Source: an uncultured Eubacteriales bacterium (lineage in GTDB: Bacteria > Bacillota > Clostridia > Oscillospirales > Oscillospiraceae). Taken from it: DNA of 64,000 nt. Below the pieces are notes generated by a model. That model was not told the DNA's origin, searched no databases, and saw only the letters and a list, made by a program, of their open reading frames with translations. The translations under genes were made by a program, and so were the position numbers. Shown in pieces: positions 9,579 through 17,832 of this stretch (within the stretch, counting starts at the first letter, position 1; each line of letters opens with the position of its first letter). Where the stretch lies: NCBI GenBank assembly GCA_900079765.1, contig LT599017.1, forward strand, positions 806,001-870,000, written 5' to 3'.

Positions 9579-10249
9579 TGCGGACACTCCAGGTAATAGC
9601 CCACCTTGCGGACGGTGCGGATATTTACTTCGCTCTCCAGAAAGGCGAGTTTTTTGCGCAGGAAAGAGACATAGACCTCTACGTTGTTGTCTTCGGCCTC
9701 GGACTCCAGGCCCCAGACCTTAGAGATGATATCCTCTTTGGGCAGCACCGCCGTGGGCTTGGAGAGGAGGAGCCGCAGCACGTCGAACTCCTTAAAGCCC
9801 AGACGCACCGACTTGCCGTTGCACTCCAGCGTATGAGTGGACAGGTCCAGGGTCAGGTCGTGGAAGGAGAGGGCCTCCCCCATCACCTCACCCTGGCGGC
9901 GGGTGAGGGCCCGGACCCGGGCCAGCAGCTCCTCCGGGTCGAAGGGCTTGGTCATATAATCGTCGCTCCCACTGTCGAGGCCCGCCACCTTGTCGCTCAC
10001 ATCGTCCCGGGCAGTGAGCATGAGGATGGGGGTGGAGATATGGGCCGCCCGGAGCCGCCGAGCCACCTCAAACCCGGAGAGGCCGGGAAGCATTACATCC
10101 AGGATAATTACGTCGTACTGGCCCGTAAGAGCGTAGTCCAGAGCGTCGGTGCCCGTCGTCACCGCATCCACCTGGTAGCGCTGCTCGGTCATAATCTGGC
10201 CCAGCGCCTCGCCCAGGCGTACTTCGTCTTCCACAATCAAAACGCGCAT
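9575..10249 (-). CDS. OmpR-family response regulator
   Basis: 224-aa regulator with a receiver domain (E7/D8, phospho-D51 in VIILDVMLPG, conserved TKPFD Lys) and an OmpR-type winged helix. ATG at 10249 follows GAGAGGTG at 8-nt spacing; the frame extends 40 codons upstream but without a better start and into the promoter region. First gene of the regulator-kinase operon, overlapping the kinase by ATGA. CTTTCAG-type repeats in the divergent spacer (10283-10433) are candidate binding sites for autoregulation and for activating the exporter operon. Confidence 0.93.
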   Translation of the reverse strand: MRVLIVEDEVRLGEALGQIMTEQRYQVDAVTTGTDALDYALTGQYDVIILDVMLPGLSGFEVARRLRAAHISTPILMLTARDDVSDKVAGLDSGSDDYMTKPFDPEELLARVRALTRRQGEVMGEALSFHDLTLDLSTHTLECNGKSVRLGFKEFDVLRLLLSKPTAVLPKEDIISKVWGLESEAEDNNVEVYVSFLRKKLAFLESEVNIRTVRKVGYYLECPQ

Positions 10250-10282
10250 ATTCGTCGCACCTCTCAAGGCGTAATTTGTTCT

Positions 10283-10324
10283 TGTCTGAAAGGATAGGAC
10301 ATGAACCTTTAATCTGTCTGAAAG
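10283..10324 (-). promoter_or_regulatory. paired TGTCTGAAAG repeats upstream of regulator gene
   Basis: Two identical 10-mers TGTCTGAAAG (10283-10292 and 10315-10324), 32 bp apart, about three helical turns. Their complement CTTTCAGACA shares CTTTCAG with the repeat near the exporter promoter. Suggested autoregulatory sites. Confidence 0.4.
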
Positions 10325-10400
10325 AATTGTACCAAATTTGAGGGGAAAAGCCAATTCTAACCGAAACATTTACAGACCGTTCATATTTCTGTTTGGATTC

Positions 10401-10433
10401 TTTCAGGGTAATTTCAGGTTTGGACCTTATACT
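10401..10433 (+). promoter_or_regulatory. exporter promoter with direct repeats in place of -35
   Basis: TTTCAG repeats at 10401-10406 and 10412-10417 (11-bp period) end 10 bp before a TATACT -10 (10428-10433). This is the layout of PhoB/OmpR-type activated promoters, where the regulator dimer occupies the -35. The likely activator is the regulator encoded at 9575-10249. Confidence 0.5.
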
Positions 10434-10468
10434 GACAGCTGTTAAAATGAACCACGGGAGGAACGAAT

Positions 10469-12277
10469 ATGAAGCTGCTCAATCGGAAAAAGCAGGGCGA
10501 CGCAGGGGAAACGGCGGCCCCGTCCCGGCCGAAGAAGAAGTTCAAGAAAAAGACCCTTATCATCATACTGCTGGTGGTGGCCCTGCTGGCAGGCATGGCA
10601 TTCGGCGTCAAGGCGCTCTTCTTCACCCAGGAGACCAAGACGGCCCTGACCGAGAAGACCACCTATGGCAGCCTCTCCACCACCATCGAAGGCACCGCCA
10701 CAACCCTCCCCGCCGACAGTACCACCATCACCGTGGCCTCCACCGCCACCATCGAGGAGGTGTTTGTCTCCGCGGGCGACACGGTCGCGGTGGGCGACCC
10801 CCTCTATACCCAGGACGACAGCGAGCTGGACGACGAGATCGAGGACTACGAGAGCCAGATCGAGGACTATCAGGACCAGCTCACCACCAGCTATGAGCAG
10901 CTCGACACGCTGCAGGACACCTTATCTGAGCTTACCGTTTCCGCCCCCTTCACCGGCCGCCTCACCGAGGTGGACGCCGAGGCGGGGGACGACGTGCAGA
11001 AAGGAGCCCGTCTAGCCCTCCTCGTGGATGACAGCGCCATGAAATTGACCCAGTACTTCAGCTACGCCTATGAAGACCAGGTCTACGTGGGCATGACCGC
11101 CGGGGTGAGCGTGGCCGACCTGATGACCAACCTCACCGGCACTGTCACCGACATTAAGAAGGTGGAGCGCATCACCACCGAGGGAACCAAATGTTTCGCC
11201 GTCACCGTGACGGTGGAGAACCCCGGCGCACTAACCGAGGGCATGACCGGCGCGGGTTATCTGGTCTCTTCTTCCGGGGAAAAAATCTACCCCGCCATTG
11301 AGGGCACCCTCGAATATAACGCCAGCAAGACCCTCTCCGCCGGAGCCGCCGGCGAGCTGACCACCGTCGAGGCCGTGGCTTATCAGAAGGTCAACAAGGG
11401 GGACACCCTCTTCGTCATCGACGGCAGCGACTATCAAGACCAGGTGGACTCCGCTAACCAGAAGATCACCCAGATCCAGGACAAGATCACCACCCTTCAG
11501 GAGAAGATTGCAGAGACCGAGGAAAAACGCAGCGACTACATCGTGGTGAGTCCCATCGCTGGCAAGGTCATCATGGTGCAGGTGCGGGCGGGGGAGAAAC
11601 CCCGCCAGTCGGGTATGACAGCCGTGTCGGTCTACAACCTGGACACCATGGAGATATCCGCCAACATCGATGAGCTGGACATTGACAGCATCACCAAGGG
11701 CATGACCGTCCAGGTGGTGCAGTCGGGCAGTGAGAAGGACACCACATACGAGGGCACCGTCACCGAGATCAGCTATGAGGCCACCAACTCCAGCGGCACC
11801 GCCTATTTCCCCATCACGATCGAGATTCCCTCCCAGGGCCAGCTCTCCGCGGGCGTGAACGTCTCTTACTACATCACCGTGGGCGACCCGGAGGAGGGCG
11901 TGCTGGTACCCATCTCCGCGCTGAAGAAGACCGACGACGGCACCTATGTCTTCGTGAAGTCTGACACCAGGCCCGACAACGCCGAGGACCTGGCGGGTGT
12001 GGAAGTGCCGGATGGGTTCTACGCCGTGCCCGTTGAGGTGGGCGTCACCAGCAGCCGGTACGCCCGCATCCTCTCCGGCGTGGATCAGGACGCGGAGGTC
12101 TTCACCCGCTATCAGAACAGCGCGCCCACCGGCGGCTCCACCACCAGCGAGGGCACGGGGGACGACAGCCAAACCGCCCCTGACTTCTCCGGCGGCGGAA
12201 ACTGGAACAGCAACGGCGGCGGACGGCCCGACTTCTCCGGCGGAGGCAACATGGGCGGTATGGGGCCGATGGGATAA
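10469..12277 (+). CDS. HlyD/MacA-like efflux adaptor protein
   Basis: Membrane-anchored adaptor of 602 aa. A basic N-terminus precedes one TM helix (about 25-48). Lipoyl/barrel-sandwich halves flank two coiled-coil segments (DDEIEDYESQIEDYQDQL and SANQKITQIQDKITTLQEKI), then beta-barrel regions (about 370-520). The C-terminus is a Gly/Asn-rich tail (GGGNWNSNGGG), unusual for the family and probably disordered. Start ATG behind GGGAGGAA. First gene of the operon with a MacB-like ATPase and FtsX-type permease; in Gram-positives such adaptors bridge the ABC exporter to the wall space. Substrate unknown; antimicrobial peptides or other envelope-active compounds are the usual guess. Confidence 0.9.
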   Translation: MKLLNRKKQGDAGETAAPSRPKKKFKKKTLIIILLVVALLAGMAFGVKALFFTQETKTALTEKTTYGSLSTTIEGTATTLPADSTTITVASTATIEEVFVSAGDTVAVGDPLYTQDDSELDDEIEDYESQIEDYQDQLTTSYEQLDTLQDTLSELTVSAPFTGRLTEVDAEAGDDVQKGARLALLVDDSAMKLTQYFSYAYEDQVYVGMTAGVSVADLMTNLTGTVTDIKKVERITTEGTKCFAVTVTVENPGALTEGMTGAGYLVSSSGEKIYPAIEGTLEYNASKTLSAGAAGELTTVEAVAYQKVNKGDTLFVIDGSDYQDQVDSANQKITQIQDKITTLQEKIAETEEKRSDYIVVSPIAGKVIMVQVRAGEKPRQSGMTAVSVYNLDTMEISANIDELDIDSITKGMTVQVVQSGSEKDTTYEGTVTEISYEATNSSGTAYFPITIEIPSQGQLSAGVNVSYYITVGDPEEGVLVPISALKKTDDGTYVFVKSDTRPDNAEDLAGVEVPDGFYAVPVEVGVTSSRYARILSGVDQDAEVFTRYQNSAPTGGSTTSEGTGDDSQTAPDFSGGGNWNSNGGGRPDFSGGGNMGGMGPMG

Positions 12278-12398
12278 ATCCCCCAGTCAGCCTCGCTGAC
12301 AACCCCCTGATAAGGGGGCCGAGAGGCCCTCGCCTCCCTTGCAATAGGAGGCGCCCCGGAGGGGCGGAGGGATTATGAGCATCTCAAGGAGGTCTATT
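12278..12398 (+). repeat. hairpin cluster between adaptor and ATPase genes
   Basis: Three consecutive stem-loops fill the gap: CCCCC/GGGGG (12303-12318), GCCTCC/GGAGGC (12332-12352) and GCCCC/GGGGC (about 12353-12365). No T-run, so it is not a simple terminator; it may process or stabilise the mRNA, or be a REP-like dispersed repeat. It ends just before the AAGGAGG of the ATPase gene. Confidence 0.5.
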
Positions 12399-13133
12399 AT
12401 GAGCCTGATCCGTTTGAACAATGTCTATAAAATTTACGGCGAGGGGCAGGAGAACCAGGTGAACGCCCTGGACGGGGTGGACCTGCAGATCAACGCCGGG
12501 GAGTTCGTGGCCATCATCGGTACGTCGGGCTCCGGCAAGTCCACCATGATGAACATCTTGGGCTGCCTGGATGTGCCTACCGGCGGGGAGTACTTCCTGG
12601 ACGGCATCCCGGTAAGCGAACGCACGCAGAAGGAGCTGTCCGATCTGCGGTCCCGCCGTATCGGGTTTGTCTTCCAGGGCTATAACCTCATCCCCTCTCT
12701 CAACGTGTGGCAGAACGTAGCCCTGCCCCTCACCTACCAGAGAGTAAAAGCAGAAGAGCGCCGACGCCGGGCCATGGAGGCGCTGGAGATGGTGGACATC
12801 GTCTCCAAGGCGGAGGCCCGGCCCAACCAGCTCTCCGGAGGCCAGCAGCAGCGGGTGGCCATTGCCCGGGCCATGAGCACCGGCTCCCCCATCCTCATGG
12901 CCGACGAGCCCACCGGCGCACTTGACTCCAAGACAGGGGCCCAGGTGCTCACCCTTCTGCGCCAGCTCAACGCCATGGGCACCACCATCATCCTCATTAC
13001 CCACGACAACGGCATCGCCGCCCAGGCAGACCGCACGGTGCGCATGATGGACGGGAAAATCGTCCATGACAGCCTCTGGGACGGGGTGCTGATCCCGGGC
13101 ATGGAGCGCACCGAGGAAGGGCAGGCGGTCTGA
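12399..13133 (+). CDS. MacB-like ABC exporter ATP-binding protein
   Basis: 244-aa ABC ATPase with Walker A GTSGSGKSTMMN, Q-loop VFQGYNL, signature LSGGQQQR, Walker B ILMADEPTGALD and H-loop THD. It belongs to the LolD/MacB/FtsE-like class that pairs with FtsX-type permeases. ATG at 12399 follows AAGGAGG with 6-nt spacing; an earlier in-frame ATG at 12375 would place that binding site inside the gene. Its TGA overlaps the permease ATG by one base, indicating tight coupling. Confidence 0.95.
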   Translation: MSLIRLNNVYKIYGEGQENQVNALDGVDLQINAGEFVAIIGTSGSGKSTMMNILGCLDVPTGGEYFLDGIPVSERTQKELSDLRSRRIGFVFQGYNLIPSLNVWQNVALPLTYQRVKAEERRRRAMEALEMVDIVSKAEARPNQLSGGQQQRVAIARAMSTGSPILMADEPTGALDSKTGAQVLTLLRQLNAMGTTIILITHDNGIAAQADRTVRMMDGKIVHDSLWDGVLIPGMERTEEGQAV

Positions 13134-14314
13134 TGAATTCCCTCCTCATGGCCCTGGACTCCATACGGGAGAAAAAGGGCCGCTCCTTTCTAACCATGCT
13201 GGGCATCATCATCGGCGTCACCGCCGTGCTGGTGCTGGTGGCTCTGGTGTCGGGGTACAACGCCGACATCACCGCCTACTATGAGAAATTGGGCGTCAAC
13301 AAAGTGACGGTGAACTTTACCTGGTACGACACCACCCGGGCCCCCGACGTGATGAGCCTTCTCTATGACTACGGGAACGGAACTCTCTCGGACAAGGTGG
13401 AGGGGGTGTCCCCCTCGCTGAGCACCACCATGACGGCCAAGTACCGCACCACTACCACCGAGGACACCACGGTCTATTTCGGCGGGGACCAGTGGTCCGT
13501 CTGCAATAACTATACCCTGGACGACGGGCGGGATATCCTGGACTATGACATCGAAAGCCGCAGCCGTGTCTGCGTCATCGGCTCCTATGTGGCCGAGACC
13601 CTCTTCCAGTACGCCGACCCCATCGGCCAGACCATCTACTTGAACGCCCAGCCCTTCACCGTGGTAGGCACCTTCTACCAAAAGGACGGCTCGGCGGAGG
13701 ACTCCATGGACAACGCCATCGCCATCCCCTACACTTTGGTACGGGCTATCATGAGTACCGACCAGATCACGGCCTACACCGTCAAGGTAAATAAGTCGGA
13801 CAACATGACGGCCGTTATCAATCAGCTCGACGCCTACCTCACGGGCAGCGTGGACTCCAGTGTAGGTACTTATAAGATGGAAAACGGCAACTCCGCCATG
13901 ACTGAGTCTAACGACGAGATGACGTCCATGAGCGTGGTCCTGGGCGGTATCGCAGGTATCGCCCTGCTGGTAGGCGGCATCGGCATTATGAACATCATGC
14001 TGGTCACCGTCACCGAGCGCACCCGTGAGATCGGCATTAAGAAATCCATCGGAGCGCCCCGCGGGGAGATCGTTAGCCAGTTCCTGGTGGAGGCCGCTAT
14101 CCTCAGCGGCTGCGGCGGGCTCATCGGCATCGGACTGGGCTTCCTTTTGTCGGCGGTGCTGGGCAAAATCATGTACGACTTAATCCTCTTTCCGAGCACC
14201 CTCGTCACCGTGGGAGCCTTCCTCTTTTCGGTGGCCATCGGTATTGTTTTCGGCATCTACCCGGCGGTCAAGGCGTCCAATCTCCAGCCCGTGGACGCGC
14301 TGCGGGCGGACTAA
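13133..14314 (+). CDS. FtsX/MacB-type ABC permease
   Basis: 393-aa permease: TM1 at about 20-42, a large extracellular MacB periplasmic-core domain (about 43-270), then three TM helices (about 275-300, 320-345, 355-380) of the FtsX fold, ending in the motif NLQPVDALRAD seen in MacB-like permeases. Such mechanotransmission permeases expel substrates from the outer membrane face rather than through a channel (family knowledge). It overlaps the ATPase stop and is followed 49 bp later by the SLH protein gene. Confidence 0.93.
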   Translation: MNSLLMALDSIREKKGRSFLTMLGIIIGVTAVLVLVALVSGYNADITAYYEKLGVNKVTVNFTWYDTTRAPDVMSLLYDYGNGTLSDKVEGVSPSLSTTMTAKYRTTTTEDTTVYFGGDQWSVCNNYTLDDGRDILDYDIESRSRVCVIGSYVAETLFQYADPIGQTIYLNAQPFTVVGTFYQKDGSAEDSMDNAIAIPYTLVRAIMSTDQITAYTVKVNKSDNMTAVINQLDAYLTGSVDSSVGTYKMENGNSAMTESNDEMTSMSVVLGGIAGIALLVGGIGIMNIMLVTVTERTREIGIKKSIGAPRGEIVSQFLVEAAILSGCGGLIGIGLGFLLSAVLGKIMYDLILFPSTLVTVGAFLFSVAIGIVFGIYPAVKASNLQPVDALRAD

Positions 14315-14363
14315 GAACGTCTAGGGGGAAACCGTCCCCACCAAATCCAAGGAGGAACCACCT

Positions 14364-16364
14364 ATGAAAAACCGTGTTTTGACCATGCTCGCGGCCGCGG
14401 CGCTCTGCCTTGCCGTCATCGCGGGCTGCATCCCTGCCACGCTGGCGTTCTCTGACGTGCCCGGCAGCGATATGTCCCTGGCGGCGGAGACCCTGGCGGG
14501 CCTGGGCATCGTCTCGGGGGACGGGAGCGGCAGCTTTTACCCTGACCAGGGCCTCACCCGCGCCCAGTTCTGCAAGATCGCGGTGCTCACCGAGGGGCAC
14601 GGAAGTCTCGTCAGCTCCACCGCCTATAAGACCCTTTTCTCCGACGTGCCCGGCTCTTCCTGGGCAGCGCCCTACGTGAACCTGGCCTACAGCGAAAAGC
14701 TGGTCTCCGGCTACGGCAACGGTTATTTCGGGCCTGACGACGCGGTGACCGCCTCCCAGGCCGTCACCATTGCGCTGCACCTGCTGGGGTACGAGAACAC
14801 TGATATTGGCCCCTTCTGGCCCGAGGACTACATGTCCAAGGCTGCCGACCTGGGGCTCCTGGACGGGGTCTCAAAGGCGGCGGACGCGTACCTGACCCGG
14901 GGCGAGGCGGCTCTTATCATTTATAACCTTCTGAGCATGAACACCGCCCAGGGCAAGCCCTTCTACCAGGGCCTCGCATCAACAACTGTGACAAGCGCCA
15001 TCCTTATGGACAACGACGCCACTGCCGATGATGGCACGGCCCACACCGCCATGGTATACGCCAGTGGGGCCATCACCTACTACAACCAGTCCGCCGCCCT
15101 ACCTGAGGCCCTGGTGGGAGAGCGGGGCGTCCTGCTCCTGGACTCCTCCGGTAAGGTCATGGGGTTCCTCCCCGGCGACACGGTGGAGAAGACGGTCATC
15201 GTGAGTGAAACGGACGGCTCTGAGCTTAACGGTATACCTATAGGCAACAGCATAACCGTCCTCCTGGAGGACGAGAAGACCACGTACCAGGAGAGCTGGT
15301 ATGATCTGCGCGACGGCGACCAGGTAGTTATTTACTACAACGCCGCCGGCTCGATCGACCTCCTGTGGGTCAAGAGCCGGGCAGCGGGCACGGAGACCAC
15401 TCTGGTCGGCTACTACGAGGACGCAAGTCCCAACACCACCGCGCCCAGCACCATCACCGTGCTGGGCGCGTCCCTTAGTGTGACCGACGAGGGCAGGGCA
15501 GCCCTCAAGGGCTTTGCCATTGGGGATAAGCTTACCGTGACTCTGAACGCCGACGGCAAGGTAATCGATGCAGCCCGGACTACCTCCACCATTCAAATGG
15601 TGGGCATCCTCAAAAGCGCCGGCACCAGCAAGGTGGAGGTGGCGCTCCTCTCGGGCCTTACCATCTCCGGCGAGCCCTATTCCACCGTGGCCTCCACCTT
15701 GGTGGGGATGCTGGTCAGGGTAAACGCTGCCGCCAGCGGCGAGCTGTCGGTGAGCGCGCTCAACTACTCCAGCACCACCAAGGCCTTAGGGCAGATGGAC
15801 CTTGCAAGCAATGTGAGACTGTATGAGCAGGTGAACGGCTCCGTTCCCGCCGAGATCGACCTGGACGACATCCTGACAGACAGCGTGCCTGCCGCCTCCA
15901 TCCTCCACGCGGGGACCAACGCCGCCGGGGAGGTGGACCTGCTGGTCCTGAACGACGTGACGGGGGCCGCCTATGCCTATGGTATCCTCAACGCTGAGGT
16001 CAAGCAGACCGGCAGCGGCACGCAGAGTGTCACCAACAACACCGTATCCGTGGAAAACGGTGATGGGACTGGGACAGCCTACATCACCGGCAGCTCCGTT
16101 AAAGACGGTGTAGTGGGCGGTGTGGCCGGGAACTCATCGGGAAAGGCAGCGGCCATTGTTACCCTCACCGCAGTGAAGGGCCTCATCCGCTCCGACTTTG
16201 ACGGCAGCGACAGCGTGGCCGGTATGCCCATCGCGGACGAAGTGCAGGTCTATAACGCCGTCACCGCGAAGTGGACCACCCTCTCCGGGGCAAAGGCATT
16301 TACCAACAGCTTTACCGCCTACTACGATGCCCACGGCGTGGTACGGGTCATCTTCGCGGAGTAA
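14364..16364 (+). CDS. S-layer homology (SLH) domain surface protein
   Basis: 666-aa secreted protein. The signal peptide is residues 1-28 with likely cleavage after ATLA; an IAGC sequence inside it could be read as a lipobox but the SLH module starts at FSDVPG just after ATLA. Three SLH repeats (about 30-75, 92-142, 150-195) should bind pyruvylated wall polymer. The remaining 470 residues are beta-rich with repeated VTVL/LSG segments, family not recognised. GGAGG precedes ATG. Last gene of the exporter operon, so it may hold or shield the exporter at the cell wall, or be a co-regulated envelope stress protein. Confidence 0.88.
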   Translation: MKNRVLTMLAAAALCLAVIAGCIPATLAFSDVPGSDMSLAAETLAGLGIVSGDGSGSFYPDQGLTRAQFCKIAVLTEGHGSLVSSTAYKTLFSDVPGSSWAAPYVNLAYSEKLVSGYGNGYFGPDDAVTASQAVTIALHLLGYENTDIGPFWPEDYMSKAADLGLLDGVSKAADAYLTRGEAALIIYNLLSMNTAQGKPFYQGLASTTVTSAILMDNDATADDGTAHTAMVYASGAITYYNQSAALPEALVGERGVLLLDSSGKVMGFLPGDTVEKTVIVSETDGSELNGIPIGNSITVLLEDEKTTYQESWYDLRDGDQVVIYYNAAGSIDLLWVKSRAAGTETTLVGYYEDASPNTTAPSTITVLGASLSVTDEGRAALKGFAIGDKLTVTLNADGKVIDAARTTSTIQMVGILKSAGTSKVEVALLSGLTISGEPYSTVASTLVGMLVRVNAAASGELSVSALNYSSTTKALGQMDLASNVRLYEQVNGSVPAEIDLDDILTDSVPAASILHAGTNAAGEVDLLVLNDVTGAAYAYGILNAEVKQTGSGTQSVTNNTVSVENGDGTGTAYITGSSVKDGVVGGVAGNSSGKAAAIVTLTAVKGLIRSDFDGSDSVAGMPIADEVQVYNAVTAKWTTLSGAKAFTNSFTAYYDAHGVVRVIFAE

Positions 16365-16382
16365 CGCCACAGAGGAATTTGT

Positions 16383-16408
16383 GCGGGCCGCCATGTTTGG
16401 CGGCCCGC
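16383..16408 (+). terminator. hairpin terminator after SLH gene
   Basis: GCGGGCCGCC/GGCGGCCCGC 10-bp stem with ATGTTT loop, 18 bp after the SLH stop. The T-tract that follows is weak (AGCTATTATATT), so termination may be partial. Confidence 0.6.
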
Positions 16409-16463
16409 AGCTATTATATTACAGAGGTTTTTCATAAAATTTATTGGCCTTCCCACATCTCAT

Positions 16464-16493
16464 TTGACAAACCCACTCCATATCTTATATCAT
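16464..16493 (+). promoter_or_regulatory. lysA promoter
   Basis: Perfect -35 TTGACA at 16464; -10 either TATATC (16-bp spacing) or TATCAT (18 bp). No lysine riboswitch is visible in the short leader. Confidence 0.5.
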
Positions 16494-16527
16494 AAGACAT
16501 ACTTCGATCAAAAACGGGGGGAATCCT

Positions 16528-17784
16528 ATGAAAACGCCCTTTGTCACAAAAGAACAGCTGGAGGCCATCGCCGCCCAGTATCCCACGCCCTTCCACCTCT
16601 ATGACGAGAAGGGCATCCGCGCCAACGCCCGGCGGCTGAAAGACGCCTTTGCCTGGAACCCGGGGTTTCGGGAGTACTTCGCCGTAAAGGCCACCCCCAC
16701 CCCCGCCATTTTAAAACTCCTCCACGAGGAGGGCTGCGGCATGGACTGCTCCTCCCTCACGGAGCTAATGACGGCCGAGCGGTGCGGCGTGGTAGGGGAG
16801 GAGATCATGTTCTCCTCCAACGATACCCCCGCCGAAGAATTTGTTCTGGCGGAAAGGCTGCGGGCTACCATCAACCTGGATGACTTCACCCACATCGACT
16901 TTCTGAAAGACACCATCGGCTATATTCCCGAGACCATCTCCTGCCGCTACAATCCCGGCGGCACCTTCGCCATCGGCGAGAGCGAGGAGGGCTTTCAGGT
17001 CATGGATAACCCCGGGGACGCTAAGTACGGCTTTACACGCAGCCAGCTCACCGAGGGTTTTATAAAGCTGAAGGCCATGGGGGCAAAGCGGTTTGGCATC
17101 CATGCCTTCCTCGCGTCCAACACCCTCTCCAACGACTACTATCCCGCCCTGGCGGGCATCCTCTTCGAGACGGCGGTGGAGCTCCAGCGGGAGACCGGCT
17201 GCGAGATCGCCTTCATCAACCTCTCCGGCGGCGTGGGCATCCCCTACCGCCCCGAGCAGAGCGCCAACGACATTGCCGCCATCGGCGCGGGGGTGAGAGA
17301 GCGATACGAGAAAATTTTGGTTCCCGCGGGCATGGGTGATGTGGCCATCTACACCGAGCTGGGCCGTTTCATGCTGGGGCCCTACGGCTGCCTTGCCACC
17401 CGTGCCACCCACTTTAAGCACACCTACAAGGAGTACGTGGGGGTGGACGCCTGTGCCGCCAACCTCATGCGCCCCGCCATGTACGGGGCCTACCACCACA
17501 TTACGGTGATGGGCAAGGAGACCGCCCCCCACGACCATAAGTACGATGTGACCGGATCCCTCTGCGAGAACAACGACAAGTTCGCTGTGGACCGCATGCT
17601 TCCTGAGATCGAGCGGGGAGACCTGCTGGTTATCCACGACACCGGGGCCCACGGCTTTGCCATGGGGTATAACTACAACGGACGCCTCCGCTCGGCGGAG
17701 CTCCTCCTCCGGGAGGACGGCTCTGTGGAGCAGATCCGCCGGGCTGAGACCCCGGAGGACTATTTTGCAACAGTGAAGTGGTAA
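16528..17784 (+). CDS. lysA: diaminopimelate decarboxylase
   Basis: 418-aa fold-type III PLP enzyme that decarboxylates meso-diaminopimelate to lysine in the cytosol, the last step of lysine synthesis. The PLP lysine is in YFAVKATPTP (about residue 53); the Gly-rich phosphate loop is LSGGVGIPYRP, and the substrate/dimer motif is in GSLCENNDKFA, the Cys expected at the active site. ATG sits behind GGGGGGAA. It is monocistronic, with its own promoter and a bidirectional terminator. Confidence 0.93.
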   Translation: MKTPFVTKEQLEAIAAQYPTPFHLYDEKGIRANARRLKDAFAWNPGFREYFAVKATPTPAILKLLHEEGCGMDCSSLTELMTAERCGVVGEEIMFSSNDTPAEEFVLAERLRATINLDDFTHIDFLKDTIGYIPETISCRYNPGGTFAIGESEEGFQVMDNPGDAKYGFTRSQLTEGFIKLKAMGAKRFGIHAFLASNTLSNDYYPALAGILFETAVELQRETGCEIAFINLSGGVGIPYRPEQSANDIAAIGAGVRERYEKILVPAGMGDVAIYTELGRFMLGPYGCLATRATHFKHTYKEYVGVDACAANLMRPAMYGAYHHITVMGKETAPHDHKYDVTGSLCENNDKFAVDRMLPEIERGDLLVIHDTGAHGFAMGYNYNGRLRSAELLLREDGSVEQIRRAETPEDYFATVKW

Positions 17785-17824
17785 AAAAATCCGCCGGCTT
17801 TCTCAGGAAAGTCGGCGGATTTTT
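17781..17824. terminator. bidirectional terminator, lysA / stalk-domain gene
   Basis: ATCCGCCG...CGGCGGAT with internal CTTTC/GAAAG pairing, flanked by an A-run and a T-run, so it can stop both converging transcripts. Confidence 0.85.
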
Positions 17825-17832
17825 CGAATGAT

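Noticed and set aside
16365-16527. Lysine riboswitch ahead of lysA
   Set aside because: The leader after the promoter is too short and lacks the conserved core.
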